Shown here in pieces: positions 18,154-25,549 of a stretch of 31,059 bases of DNA. A model generated the notes under the pieces. The model searched no databases and was not told the DNA's origin. It saw nothing but the letters and a program-made list of their open reading frames with translations. Each line of letters starts with the position of its first letter. Position 1 is the first letter of the stretch. This DNA comes from an uncultured Butyrivibrio sp. GTDB taxonomy: Bacteria; Bacillota; Clostridia; Lachnospirales; Lachnospiraceae. The DNA lies in contig CAJTON010000002.1 of the NCBI GenBank assembly GCA_910577605.1, positions 36,619 through 67,677 on the forward strand, given 5' to 3'. A program made the position numbers and the translations under genes.

Positions 18154-18566
18154 TTGAGCAAGCCTCCCTTACGCTTTCTGTCTTCCTTGTTCATAAGAAA
18201 AATCTTGTGGAGCCTGCTTTGATATATTTTAATACCGTTCTCAGCCTCAACATATTTGTAAGAATATACAAAATACGCCACAAGAAGGAAAAATATCATC
18301 ATAGCCGCATAAGCGGTCGCCATAATAACCACAAGCAGCGTATAGTTAAGTTTCGTAAGATTATTTACAAAATATTCAAAATTACACGCTATAATCAGAA
18401 GAAGTATTATTATATAAGCCGCGGTAACGGCAACGGCAGTGGTCCACATATGCAGACCGACATAATCGCTTTTGTAATACTTCGCCTTGGGAACATCCTC
18501 CGAGCATTCGTGCTTTTCATACATAGCGGTTCTTGTCATAAGCCGTACTTTTCTTTTATTAATCAT
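18150..18566 (-). CDS. Unknown small two-helix membrane protein
   Basis: A 138-residue protein with a basic N-terminus, two long hydrophobic segments at about 43-62 and 77-101, and a basic C-terminal tail (HKIFLMNKEDRKRKGG). The start is the ATG at 18564-18566 with GGAGG 4 bases upstream; an earlier in-frame ATG would add 14 residues that include that ribosome binding site and is rejected. Positive-inside topology places both ends in the cytoplasm. The 4-base overlap with the next gene suggests a two-subunit membrane complex with the 333-residue protein. No known family was recognised. Confidence 0.82.
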   Translation of the reverse strand: MINKRKVRLMTRTAMYEKHECSEDVPKAKYYKSDYVGLHMWTTAVAVTAAYIIILLLIIACNFEYFVNNLTKLNYTLLVVIMATAYAAMMIFFLLVAYFVYSYKYVEAENGIKIYQSRLHKIFLMNKEDRKRKGGLLK

Positions 18567-18604
18567 GTTGCCTCCAAAAATATCAGGCCGCGCCGCCGTC
18601 AGAA

Positions 18605-19684
18605 TCAATAATATATAATAAGCTGCGCGTGTCCGCCTCCGGAAGGCGCGACAATTCTCACCTTGTAGCCGTCCGTGCTGAAAGTCCTGTCAGTCTCGGC
18701 GCTTATAAGCTGCGCAAAAACATTTTCGTACCCGGTCGGAAGAAGCGACATTATCACACGCTTGAGCGAAGCGTCAAACGCCGTCGTCCTCGTCATAACA
18801 TATATCTGAACAAACGAATCGCCCACTATAATCTCACCGAGATAGTTTCCTGACTCGACGTAAATATATGTATCCTCAAGATACCTTGAAAAACCGGCTT
18901 CCCTTATGTCCGAAACAAGCTTTTCCGTAAGCTCCGGATCGGTATCCGGCTCCTTCTCGGTAGGCTTTTCGACCGGTTCGTCGCCTCCCGGCTCAACAGG
19001 AGCTGTAGGTATGACCGGATCGTCCGGTCTGACTGTGGGAACCGGCAGAGTAAATGCAGGCGGCTTTTCCTGATTGCCCGAAGTCTGCTTATCTCCTCCC
19101 TGTGTAGGAACTGAGGGACCGGGGTTATCCGCCGGACGCGTATTCTGTTCCTGATCGGGCTTATTCCCCTGCGCTCCGGTCTGTATCTCCACTACTTTTC
19201 CGTCCTCTATATCATATACCGGAAGATCGGTGTCATAATTGCCTGAGCCTTTGCTCACGGCTTTTATTATAACGGAATCCGACAAAATACCGCAGGTAGC
19301 CGTAACCGCGGCGCTTCCCTCCGCTTTGACGATGATATCTCCTTTGCCGTTGACCGAAACAACCTCCGCGTCGGAACTGCTCCAGATCACTTTGTCCGCG
19401 TATTCCTCCGGCTGTGAGCTACATTTAAGCCGAAGTATGCTGCCGACATAAAGATTACAGTCATCAAGATCTATTTCGATATATTCTCCGTTTCGGGATA
19501 TCTCATCGGCATTGACCGTGTTCTTATTTCCCGGACTGCCGCTTTTATCATTATTGCCTTTATTTCCAAAAAATACGCATACGCCTACGATCGCAGCGAC
19601 AACGACCGCCAGTATTCCGGCGGCAGCCGCAACCCTTCCCTTGCGTACACGGTATTTTTTCTTATGCCTGCTATCTGATGCCAT
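18605..19684 (-). CDS. Membrane-anchored surface protein with bacterial Ig-like (Big_2) domain
   Basis: The 359-residue product begins with a very basic stretch (RHKKKYRVRKGR) and a hydrophobic helix at about 18-40, so it is anchored with its bulk outside. Residues about 68-145 show a Big_2-type Ig fold: YVGSILRLKC, VIWSSSDAEVVSVNGKGDI, VKAEGSAAVTATCG. A Pro/Gly/Thr/Glu-rich linker of about 100 residues follows (150-255). The C-terminal domain of about 105 residues starts near LTEKLVSDIREAG and is unknown. The arrangement suits a spacer that lifts the C-terminal domain through the wall. It lies 29 bases after the SprA-like gene and 38 bases before the small membrane protein. Confidence 0.85.
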   Translation of the reverse strand: MASDSRHKKKYRVRKGRVAAAAGILAVVVAAIVGVCVFFGNKGNNDKSGSPGNKNTVNADEISRNGEYIEIDLDDCNLYVGSILRLKCSSQPEEYADKVIWSSSDAEVVSVNGKGDIIVKAEGSAAVTATCGILSDSVIIKAVSKGSGNYDTDLPVYDIEDGKVVEIQTGAQGNKPDQEQNTRPADNPGPSVPTQGGDKQTSGNQEKPPAFTLPVPTVRPDDPVIPTAPVEPGGDEPVEKPTEKEPDTDPELTEKLVSDIREAGFSRYLEDTYIYVESGNYLGEIIVGDSFVQIYVMTRTTAFDASLKRVIMSLLPTGYENVFAQLISAETDRTFSTDGYKVRIVAPSGGGHAQLIIYY

Positions 19685-19713
19685 CTTGATCCGCCTCGTA
19701 TCTATGCGCGCCG

Positions 19714-20226
19714 CTACGCCACATAATCAATATTACGTCCTTTAAGACCGATCGAATCCTGTATTTTCCGGTTCTTCTGATAAGGATTCTTCTCATTGGG
19801 ATACTTTATCATGGTGTTGGTAGTTCCGCCGGAAACATAGGTGCGTCCGCATTCAGGACATACCGCGGTGCGTATGGATACGCTGGCTCTGACGACCTTG
19901 CCGTCCTTCTCCGCCGCTTTTGAATACGCGTTGCTTACATGCTCCTGCTCGTGGGCCCGCACTCTTGCGCCCGCTGATTCCGGTGAAATATGAGCCGCCG
20001 ATTTAAAGGACACGTTCTCGTCCGAGCCGTCCTGATATTTGCGTTCCTTGCATGTCTGGCACTCCTCAGGTGACGAACGGCGTCCCGCCTTCTTCACCGA
20101 ATCTTCATCAGCCGGCTTACCCGCCTTTTCCGTACCGTCTGCGCTCTCCGCCGGTTTCCCGGAATTAAAAAATCCAGCCTGTGAATACTGATACGGGCTG
20201 TACCCGCCAAGTCCTCCTATTGTCAT
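19714..20226 (-). CDS. SprA-related putative metalloprotease with two CxxC pairs
   Basis: The 170-residue protein has the HExxH zinc-peptidase motif in RAHEQEH near residue 92, which with the preceding HISPESAGARV and following SNAYSKA context matches the SprA-related putative metalloprotease family (type member described from Campylobacter). Two Cys pairs, CQTC (about 57-60) and CPEC (about 120-123), could bind a second metal ion. There is no signal peptide; the N-terminus is Gly/Tyr/Ser-rich (GGLGGYSPYQYS). The function of the family is not established. It starts at the ATG at 20224-20226 with AAAGGCGG upstream. An extended -10 promoter lies at the end of the preceding gene. Confidence 0.82.
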   Translation of the reverse strand: MTIGGLGGYSPYQYSQAGFFNSGKPAESADGTEKAGKPADEDSVKKAGRRSSPEECQTCKERKYQDGSDENVSFKSAAHISPESAGARVRAHEQEHVSNAYSKAAEKDGKVVRASVSIRTAVCPECGRTYVSGGTTNTMIKYPNEKNPYQKNRKIQDSIGLKGRNIDYVA

Positions 20227-20268
20227 AGTATCGCCGCCTTTCTGATCTGCTACGAATAACCATAATTA

Positions 20269-21048
20269 TTATTTAGTATAACACATATTCAAGTACTCCG
20301 CAATACCGTCATCATCATTACTTCCTATCACGATATCCGCCCTCTCCCTTACCTCGTCTATCGCGTTTCCCATCGCCACGCCTTTTCCGCACAACTCCAG
20401 CATACCGATGTCCGAATAATCGTCTCCGAACGCCATGATCTGCTCAGTGCCGATACCGCACACGGAACAGACCACGGAAATCGCTTTTTCCTTCGTCGCG
20501 GTCTTTCGGGTGAATTTATACCAATATCCGTCCGAAAAACGCGCGCAGTCGCAATCCTTCAGCAATTCCCTCAGACGCTTTGCCGCATTTTCATCAAATA
20601 TCTCCACGCATATTTTAAGCGTATTTTGATTAAAATCATCAAAATCCGTATATATGCTGTCTCCCCAGCTCTTATCCTGTTTTTTAGGCTCGACTTTATA
20701 ATTCCAGTAATGCGCTTCGACCGTATCGGCGGTCATCTCACAGTCGCAGCCGCAAACGTCCCTTGCCAGCCCGATAATGCGTCTTGTTTCCTCGACCGAA
20801 AATTCAGCCCTGTATATGTACTCGTCATTATACTTCACCAACGCTCCGCCGCTTGTGATAAGCACCTCCGGCCGCAATTTTTCTGTAAAACCAAGCGCGT
20901 TCTGCTCGCTCCTCGACGTTGACACGCCTATCAGCACGCCCTTTTCCCTGTATCTTCTCAGTGAATGCAGCGTATTTTCGGAAATCGTCTTATCACTGCG
21001 CAGCAGCGTTCCGTCAAGATCAAACAGAAGCATTTTCAAGTCGTTCAT
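20269..21048 (-). CDS. Cof-type HAD-superfamily phosphatase
   Basis: A cytoplasmic HAD hydrolase of 259 residues with all four motifs: LLFDLDGTLL near the N-terminus (nucleophile Asp), the Thr/Ser of GVSTSRS, a Lys in TATKEKAI, and the metal-binding GDDYSDIGML. The cap between motifs II and III is the large C2B type. Such proteins dephosphorylate sugar phosphates, flavin or pyridoxal phosphates; the substrate cannot be read here. The start is the ATG at 21046-21048 with AGGAG 7 bases upstream; a TTG further upstream would include that site. It is flanked by hairpins on its 5' side, so it is probably a separate transcription unit from the S41 protease gene. Confidence 0.94.
   Translation of the reverse strand: MNDLKMLLFDLDGTLLRSDKTISENTLHSLRRYREKGVLIGVSTSRSEQNALGFTEKLRPEVLITSGGALVKYNDEYIYRAEFSVEETRRIIGLARDVCGCDCEMTADTVEAHYWNYKVEPKKQDKSWGDSIYTDFDDFNQNTLKICVEIFDENAAKRLRELLKDCDCARFSDGYWYKFTRKTATKEKAISVVCSVCGIGTEQIMAFGDDYSDIGMLELCGKGVAMGNAIDEVRERADIVIGSNDDDGIAEYLNMCYTK
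20275..20303 (-). promoter_or_regulatory. Extended -10 promoter before the SprA-like gene
   Basis: On the minus strand TGTTATACT (extended -10, box 20275-20280) is preceded at 17 bases by a weak -35, TTGCGG (20298-20303). It overlaps the 3' end of the HAD gene and would give a leader of about 40 bases for the SprA-like gene and the genes that follow. Confidence 0.45.
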
Positions 21049-21109
21049 TGGTCTTCTCCTCAAAATCCCTTAAATATTTGAATTTATAATTCAGCGTGAA
21101 AACGCGGAA

Positions 21110-21149
21110 ATTCCCTTGTAGTATGCCGTTAAGGATAAAACAAGGGAAT
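21110..21149. repeat. 10-base inverted repeat between HAD and S41 genes
   Basis: Perfect arms ATTCCCTTGT (21110-21119) and ACAAGGGAAT (21140-21149) enclose 20 bases. It lies in the 177-base gap, 62 bases upstream of the HAD start. There is no clean T-run on either side, so a terminator, an RNA leader structure or an operator are all possible. Confidence 0.6.
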
Positions 21150-21187
21150 CTTCAGAATATGTTTTAATATACATCTTTAAATGATAT

Positions 21188-21218
21188 ACAGCGACGCGTT
21201 TGCTTTGCGCGCCGCTGT
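21188..21218 (-). terminator. GC-rich hairpin after the S41 protease gene
   Basis: Arms 21188-21198 and 21208-21218 pair over 11 positions with one A/C mismatch, around a 9-base loop. It begins 8 bases beyond the S41 stop. On minus the hairpin is followed by A/T-rich sequence (ATATCATTT) and not by a pure T-run, so termination efficiency is uncertain. Confidence 0.5.
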
Positions 21219-21225
21219 TCTCGTG

Positions 21226-22485
21226 CTAATTAATTTTAGTTTTAATATATTCTACAGCCGCGTTAAGCTGCGAATCCCTGCCTTCCTCGCCAAGCTTCAA
21301 AAGTCCATGGTTCTTCACAAAATCCAGAGCCTCGGCGTCAAGCTCCGCCTTTATGTCAGGCGTAATCCCTATATTGTGTATATTGTTTCCGTTTGGCGTA
21401 TAATAATCCTCCACCGTAATTTTTATAGCCGAACCGTCATAAAGAGAAATTATCGACTGCACGATTCCCTTTCCGAAGGTCTGTGTTCCGACTATTTCAG
21501 CTGCGTCATAATCCTGAAGCGCCCCGCAGAACACCTCGGAAGCGCTTGCGCTGTTGCCGTCCGCGATAACCGCGCAGGGAATGTCAAGCTTTGCGTCCGC
21601 ATCCGATTTAAACTCGTTGCGTCTGCCTTTTTTGTCCACCGTATATACAAGCAATCCTTCCGGAAGAAGATAGTCAAGCATGTCGTTCACCGTGTCAAGT
21701 CTGCCTCCGGGATTTGACCTGACGTCAAAAATCACAGCTTCCATCCCTTCTTTCGCAAGCTTCTCATATGCCTCGGTAAACTGTTTAAGCGTGACCATGC
21801 TGAAATGTGAAATCATGATATAACCTATATTGCCGTCAAGCATACGCGATTCCACGGTCTTTACGTCAACCGCGCGGCGCACGATCTTTGCGTCGTACCT
21901 TTCGTCGCCCCTCTGGAAGGTTATCACAACGGTAGTGCCCTCTTCGCCGTGTATCAGCCCTACGACCTCGTCGCTGTTCATTCCTTCTATATCCTTGCCG
22001 TCAACCGCCCTTATTATATCTCCAGGCAGGACTCCCGCCTCCTCTGCGGCAGAACCCTCATAAGGCTCTACGACATATGTGTCGCCCGTCTCAGGATTCG
22101 TGGTAACGACCGCTCCCATTCCGTAGAAAACGCCGTTCGTTGATTCCATAAGCTGCTTATATTCCTCTGCGGTATAATAGCAGCTGTACGGATCGTCAAG
22201 CGAGTCAAGCATCGCTGCGTATATTTTTTCTCTCAAAACTTCGTCGTCATACTCATAAAGAAATGTTCCGTCCATATAGTCCAGAAGCATATTCATCTTG
22301 TCCGTGACTTCACTGTCAAGCTTCAATGTAGGATTCTTGCGCTCCGTGATCACCTTTTTCTGAAACCAGATACTTAAAAATATTCCGGCAGTAATCATAC
22401 ACAGCAGAAGAACCGACAGTCCCCCTATGGCTATTCCGATTTTTACTCCTTTATTATACGTTTCTTTCTGCTGTTCCGAATCCAT
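21226..22485 (-). CDS. S41 C-terminal processing protease with PDZ domain
   Basis: A membrane-anchored CtpA/CtpB-like serine protease of 419 residues. One helix lies at about 13-33; a PDZ domain covers about 95-180 (VVEPYEGSAAEEAGVLPGD); the S41 domain follows. The Ser-Lys dyad is present: Ser314 in NSASASEVF and Lys339 in TFGKGIVQ, 25 residues apart as in E. coli Prc (S430/K455). It starts 11 bases after the M23 gene with AAAGGAG as ribosome binding site. In related Firmicutes S41 proteases process envelope regulators or hydrolases, so the adjacent M23 enzyme and FtsX are plausible substrates or partners (inference). Confidence 0.95.
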   Translation of the reverse strand: MDSEQQKETYNKGVKIGIAIGGLSVLLLCMITAGIFLSIWFQKKVITERKNPTLKLDSEVTDKMNMLLDYMDGTFLYEYDDEVLREKIYAAMLDSLDDPYSCYYTAEEYKQLMESTNGVFYGMGAVVTTNPETGDTYVVEPYEGSAAEEAGVLPGDIIRAVDGKDIEGMNSDEVVGLIHGEEGTTVVITFQRGDERYDAKIVRRAVDVKTVESRMLDGNIGYIMISHFSMVTLKQFTEAYEKLAKEGMEAVIFDVRSNPGGRLDTVNDMLDYLLPEGLLVYTVDKKGRRNEFKSDADAKLDIPCAVIADGNSASASEVFCGALQDYDAAEIVGTQTFGKGIVQSIISLYDGSAIKITVEDYYTPNGNNIHNIGITPDIKAELDAEALDFVKNHGLLKLGEEGRDSQLNAAVEYIKTKIN

Positions 22486-22496
22486 TTAATTCTCCT

Positions 22497-23849
22497 TTAA
22501 TATGTAGGGATCGTAAAATAATCCAACGGGTTTACCATTATGCCTTTAAGATAAAGCGTAAGGTGAAGATGCGCTCCCGAAGACGCTCCAGTGCTTCCTA
22601 CATAGCCTATAACGTCGCCCGCCTTTACCTGCTGTCCAACGCTCACTGCCATAGAAGAAAGATGAGCGTACAGCGTAACCACTCCGGCTCCGTGATCTAT
22701 CTGTATACGGTTTCCGTAAGGCTTCGTATACCTTGTATCGGACGCGGTATATACGTCCACTACTGTCACTACTCCGTCATACGCCGCCACTACCGGCTTT
22801 CCGTAAACTCCGGCTCCCGAAATATCCGTGCCGCTGTGGTTCGTAAGATTCATTCCCGGAATAGGCGACGGTCTCGGTCCGAAATTGGATGTTATTGTAT
22901 TATACCCCGGAAGAGGCCATGTAAAACCTCCGGCAAGTCCTATTTCTTCAAGTTTTTTCTTGTTTGCCTCGTCCGCGTTGTTTCCGGCGGCCGCCAGTTT
23001 TCTCTGTTCTTCCTCCCAGAGAGCCTTGAGTCTTGCCGCTTCTTCCTGCTCCGCTTTAAGCTTTGCCTGCTCCTCCCTTATCCTTTGCTCGGCGTACGCC
23101 TGATCGTTCTCAAGCTTAGCGATAGCCGCCTGCTTTGAATCAATGGCCTGATTCACAAGATTCTGCTGGATCTGCAAATCGTTCTGAAGCACAAGCAGAT
23201 CGGATTTTTCTTTTTCAAGCTGCTTCTTTTCCTCCTCAAGCTCCGTCTTGTCGGTGTTAAGCTTTACTATCATATTGGATATATCTTCCTTGATGCCGGC
23301 AAGCTCTTCAAGCTTATTACGGTCATATTCCATTATGCTCGTCACATATTCCGTTTTGCCAAGCATATCCGACAGATCTGACGCTGAAAAAATCATATCG
23401 AGAAACGTGGTCTCGCCGCACTCATACATATATTGTATGCGAAGCTTCATTGCTTCATACTGCTCGCGTTCTGACTTCTGCGCGTCTGCCAGATCCGATT
23501 CCGCGCTGGCGATCTCCTTCATTTTATCGGAAATCTGATTCATTTTCGCGTCTATATCCGCCTGTTTATCGTTTATTTTTTTCTGATAATCTATAAGGCT
23601 GCCCGTTATTGCGGAAAGCGCCGCGTCAAGCTCGTTCACATAATTCTGAACGGACTGTATATCGCCTTTAAGCTGATCCCTCTGATTGTTGAGTTCCTCT
23701 ATCCTGTGCTTTGTATCTTCAATATTGTTCTCAGCCTGATTTATGTCGTTCTGGTCGGTCGCCATAATATCGTCCGGCGTTTTCTGAACGACAGCCGATA
23801 TCAAAAGCATCGCTGCCACTGCCGCGGCGACTTTAATTCTCTTTTTCAT
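22497..23849 (-). CDS. Coiled-coil M23 murein hydrolase, FtsEX effector (EnvC/CwlO-like)
   Basis: A secreted peptidoglycan endopeptidase of 450 residues. It has an N-terminal signal sequence (about 1-30), a long coiled coil (about 32-290, Glu/Lys/Gln-rich), and a C-terminal LytM/M23 domain (about 309-447). All zinc and catalytic residues are visible: His338 and Asp342 in NHSGTDIS, His396 in YAHLS, and His427/His429 in HLHL. Unlike E. coli EnvC, whose LytM domain is degenerate and only activates amidases, this protein should cut peptidoglycan itself. The coiled coil is the known docking part for FtsX in such proteins. It starts 21 bases after ftsX ends, completing an ftsE-ftsX-hydrolase operon. 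Confidence 0.95.
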   Translation of the reverse strand: MKKRIKVAAAVAAMLLISAVVQKTPDDIMATDQNDINQAENNIEDTKHRIEELNNQRDQLKGDIQSVQNYVNELDAALSAITGSLIDYQKKINDKQADIDAKMNQISDKMKEIASAESDLADAQKSEREQYEAMKLRIQYMYECGETTFLDMIFSASDLSDMLGKTEYVTSIMEYDRNKLEELAGIKEDISNMIVKLNTDKTELEEEKKQLEKEKSDLLVLQNDLQIQQNLVNQAIDSKQAAIAKLENDQAYAEQRIREEQAKLKAEQEEAARLKALWEEEQRKLAAAGNNADEANKKKLEEIGLAGGFTWPLPGYNTITSNFGPRPSPIPGMNLTNHSGTDISGAGVYGKPVVAAYDGVVTVVDVYTASDTRYTKPYGNRIQIDHGAGVVTLYAHLSSMAVSVGQQVKAGDVIGYVGSTGASSGAHLHLTLYLKGIMVNPLDYFTIPTY

Positions 23850-23870
23850 TTATTTTTTCCTCCCTTCCTT

Positions 23871-24782
23871 CTATACCTTAAGATGCCTGCTGAGCGAAAT
23901 AATGCTGCCCAAAAGTCCTAACCCGATTCCGAGCGCCAGCGCCATAGGCACGAAATTTTGGAACACCTCGCCTATAGGCTGAAATGTCAGCACTGTCGAT
24001 ATAAAAGAAAATTTGTTCAAAATATATTCAACCGCGCTGTCATACAGAACAAACACGAGTAAAAGCGGCAGCGCAGCGCCGATGACGCCGATAGTGATAC
24101 CCTCAACAACAAAGGGAGCGCGTACAAACGCGTTTCGCGCACCGAGCAGCTTCATAATGCTTATCTCCTCGTCACGCACCGTTATTCCTATAGAAATCGT
24201 ATTGTTTATAAGGAAAAGCGCGACAGCTATAAGTATTCCAAGTATAACGGCGGACACTACTCCTATAAGGCTGCCTATCTCCGTAAGGCTGTCCGCGGTT
24301 ATCTGCGAACTGTTGACGCTGCGTACTCCCTGTATTGACTCTATGTACTTTACAAGATTTGCCTGCATACCCGCGTCCTCGAAATAAACCTCATACGAAG
24401 CGGAATTTGCCAGAGGATTGTCCTTTTCAAAGCCCTCCGCCATGTCGATGTATTCCTCGCCGAAATAATCCAGCTTGACTTTATCCCACGCCTCCTCGGC
24501 GGATGTAAAATGCACTATCGTAACGCCGTTGTAATCCTTTATTGAATTGCCTATGGACTTGATCCTCGCGTCCGATATACCCGCGTCAAAAAAAACCTTT
24601 ACGCACAGAGTATTCGACATCTGATCAACCATGTACGAAACATTTGACGTCACCGAATAAAACAGTCCAAGCAAAAAAATACAAAGCGACATCGTCGCCA
24701 CCGACGCAAGGGAAAACACCCTGTTGCGCCCGATATTCTTGAATCCCTGAGAAATGCAGTACCCTAATGATTTAAACTTCAT
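23871..24782 (-). CDS. ftsX: Cell-division ABC transporter-like protein FtsX
   Basis: The integral membrane partner of FtsE, which passes the ATPase cycle to an extracellular murein hydrolase. With the ATG at 24780-24782 the protein has 303 residues: helix 1 at about 22-45, an extracellular domain at about 46-165, then three helices at about 170-192, 222-245 and 275-298, with the FtsX/MacB signature EISIMKLLGARNAFVRAPF between helices 2 and 3. This start overlaps the ftsE end by 11 bases and has AAGG upstream; an in-frame ATG at 24807-24809 would overlap more and add 9 residues. The coupling with ftsE and the hydrolase gene supports the function. Confidence 0.96.
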   Translation of the reverse strand: MKFKSLGYCISQGFKNIGRNRVFSLASVATMSLCIFLLGLFYSVTSNVSYMVDQMSNTLCVKVFFDAGISDARIKSIGNSIKDYNGVTIVHFTSAEEAWDKVKLDYFGEEYIDMAEGFEKDNPLANSASYEVYFEDAGMQANLVKYIESIQGVRSVNSSQITADSLTEIGSLIGVVSAVILGILIAVALFLINNTISIGITVRDEEISIMKLLGARNAFVRAPFVVEGITIGVIGAALPLLLVFVLYDSAVEYILNKFSFISTVLTFQPIGEVFQNFVPMALALGIGLGLLGSIISLSRHLKV

Positions 24783-25458
24783 ATATGTTACCGCCTTCCT
24801 CAATGTCATACGCGACAGAACCCTCAGAAATAGCTATGGTTCTTTTACGCATCGCACGGACGATCTCCATATTGTGCGTAACCACAACGACTGTCGTCCC
24901 CTGCTCATTGGCATTTTCAAGGAGCTTCATTATCTCCCACGAATTATTCTCGTCCAGATTTCCGGTGGGCTCATCCGCAAGAAGTATCTCCGGCTTGTTT
25001 ATCAAGGCTCTGGCTATGGCCACCCTCTGCTGCTCCCCTCCGGAAAGCTGCTTAGGATTGGTCTTGTACTTGTCGAGCAGCCCGACCATGGAGAGCATAG
25101 CTAACACCTTTGCGCGTATTCTTTTGCTCGGAGCTTCTATTGCTTTCTGGGCAAAAGCAATATTTTCATATACGTTCCTGTCGTCGAAAAGCCTGAAATC
25201 CTGGAAGACAACTCCTATATCCCTCCGAAGATACGGAAGTTTCGACTTTCTTATCTTGGCAAGATTCTTGCCGTTTATCGTAATTTTGCCCGAAGTCGGG
25301 TTAAGCTCCTTGAGAAGAAGCTTTATCAGCGTGGACTTACCGGACCCGCTCGCCCCCACGATAAACACAAATTCTCCGCGTTCTATATGTAGGCTTACAT
25401 CATTCAGGGCAGGTATCCCGCTTGAATAGGTCTTACATACGTTCTCTAAATAAATCAT
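24772..25458 (-). CDS. ftsE: Cell-division ATP-binding protein FtsE
   Basis: Cytoplasmic ATPase of the FtsEX complex. The 228-residue protein has Walker A GASGSGKST, the Q-loop VFQDFRLF, signature LSGGEQQR, Walker B ILLADEPTGNLD and the switch His in VVTHN, all at the normal spacing. The gene order ftsE-ftsX-M23-S41 makes the FtsE call firmer than sequence alone, since other MacB-type ATPases look similar. AAAGGA lies upstream of the ATG at 25456-25458. A promoter at 25520-25549 would give a leader of about 55 bases containing a small CCGGC/GCCGG hairpin. Confidence 0.96.
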   Translation of the reverse strand: MIYLENVCKTYSSGIPALNDVSLHIERGEFVFIVGASGSGKSTLIKLLLKELNPTSGKITINGKNLAKIRKSKLPYLRRDIGVVFQDFRLFDDRNVYENIAFAQKAIEAPSKRIRAKVLAMLSMVGLLDKYKTNPKQLSGGEQQRVAIARALINKPEILLADEPTGNLDENNSWEIMKLLENANEQGTTVVVVTHNMEIVRAMRKRTIAISEGSVAYDIEEGGNIYEV

Positions 25459-25519
25459 ATATATTTTTCCTTTGTCTGTCCCCGGCAGGCAGCCGGAAAA
25501 GTTACCTTGCTACAGGAAC

Positions 25520-25549
25520 ATTATATACAAAGCCCGAATCAATAATCAA
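25520..25549 (-). promoter_or_regulatory. Probable SigA promoter of the ftsEX operon
   Basis: On the minus strand a perfect -10 TATAAT (25520-25525) stands 18 bases from TTGATT (25544-25549). The -35 box overlaps the last codons of the upstream regulator gene. Spacing and position fit a promoter for ftsE-ftsX and the two peptidase genes. Confidence 0.55.

Noticed and set aside
25482..25496. CCGGC/GCCGG hairpin between the regulator gene and ftsE
   Set aside because: Only five pairs and followed by GGACAG and not T bases on minus, so it is not an intrinsic terminator; it may be a minor leader structure.
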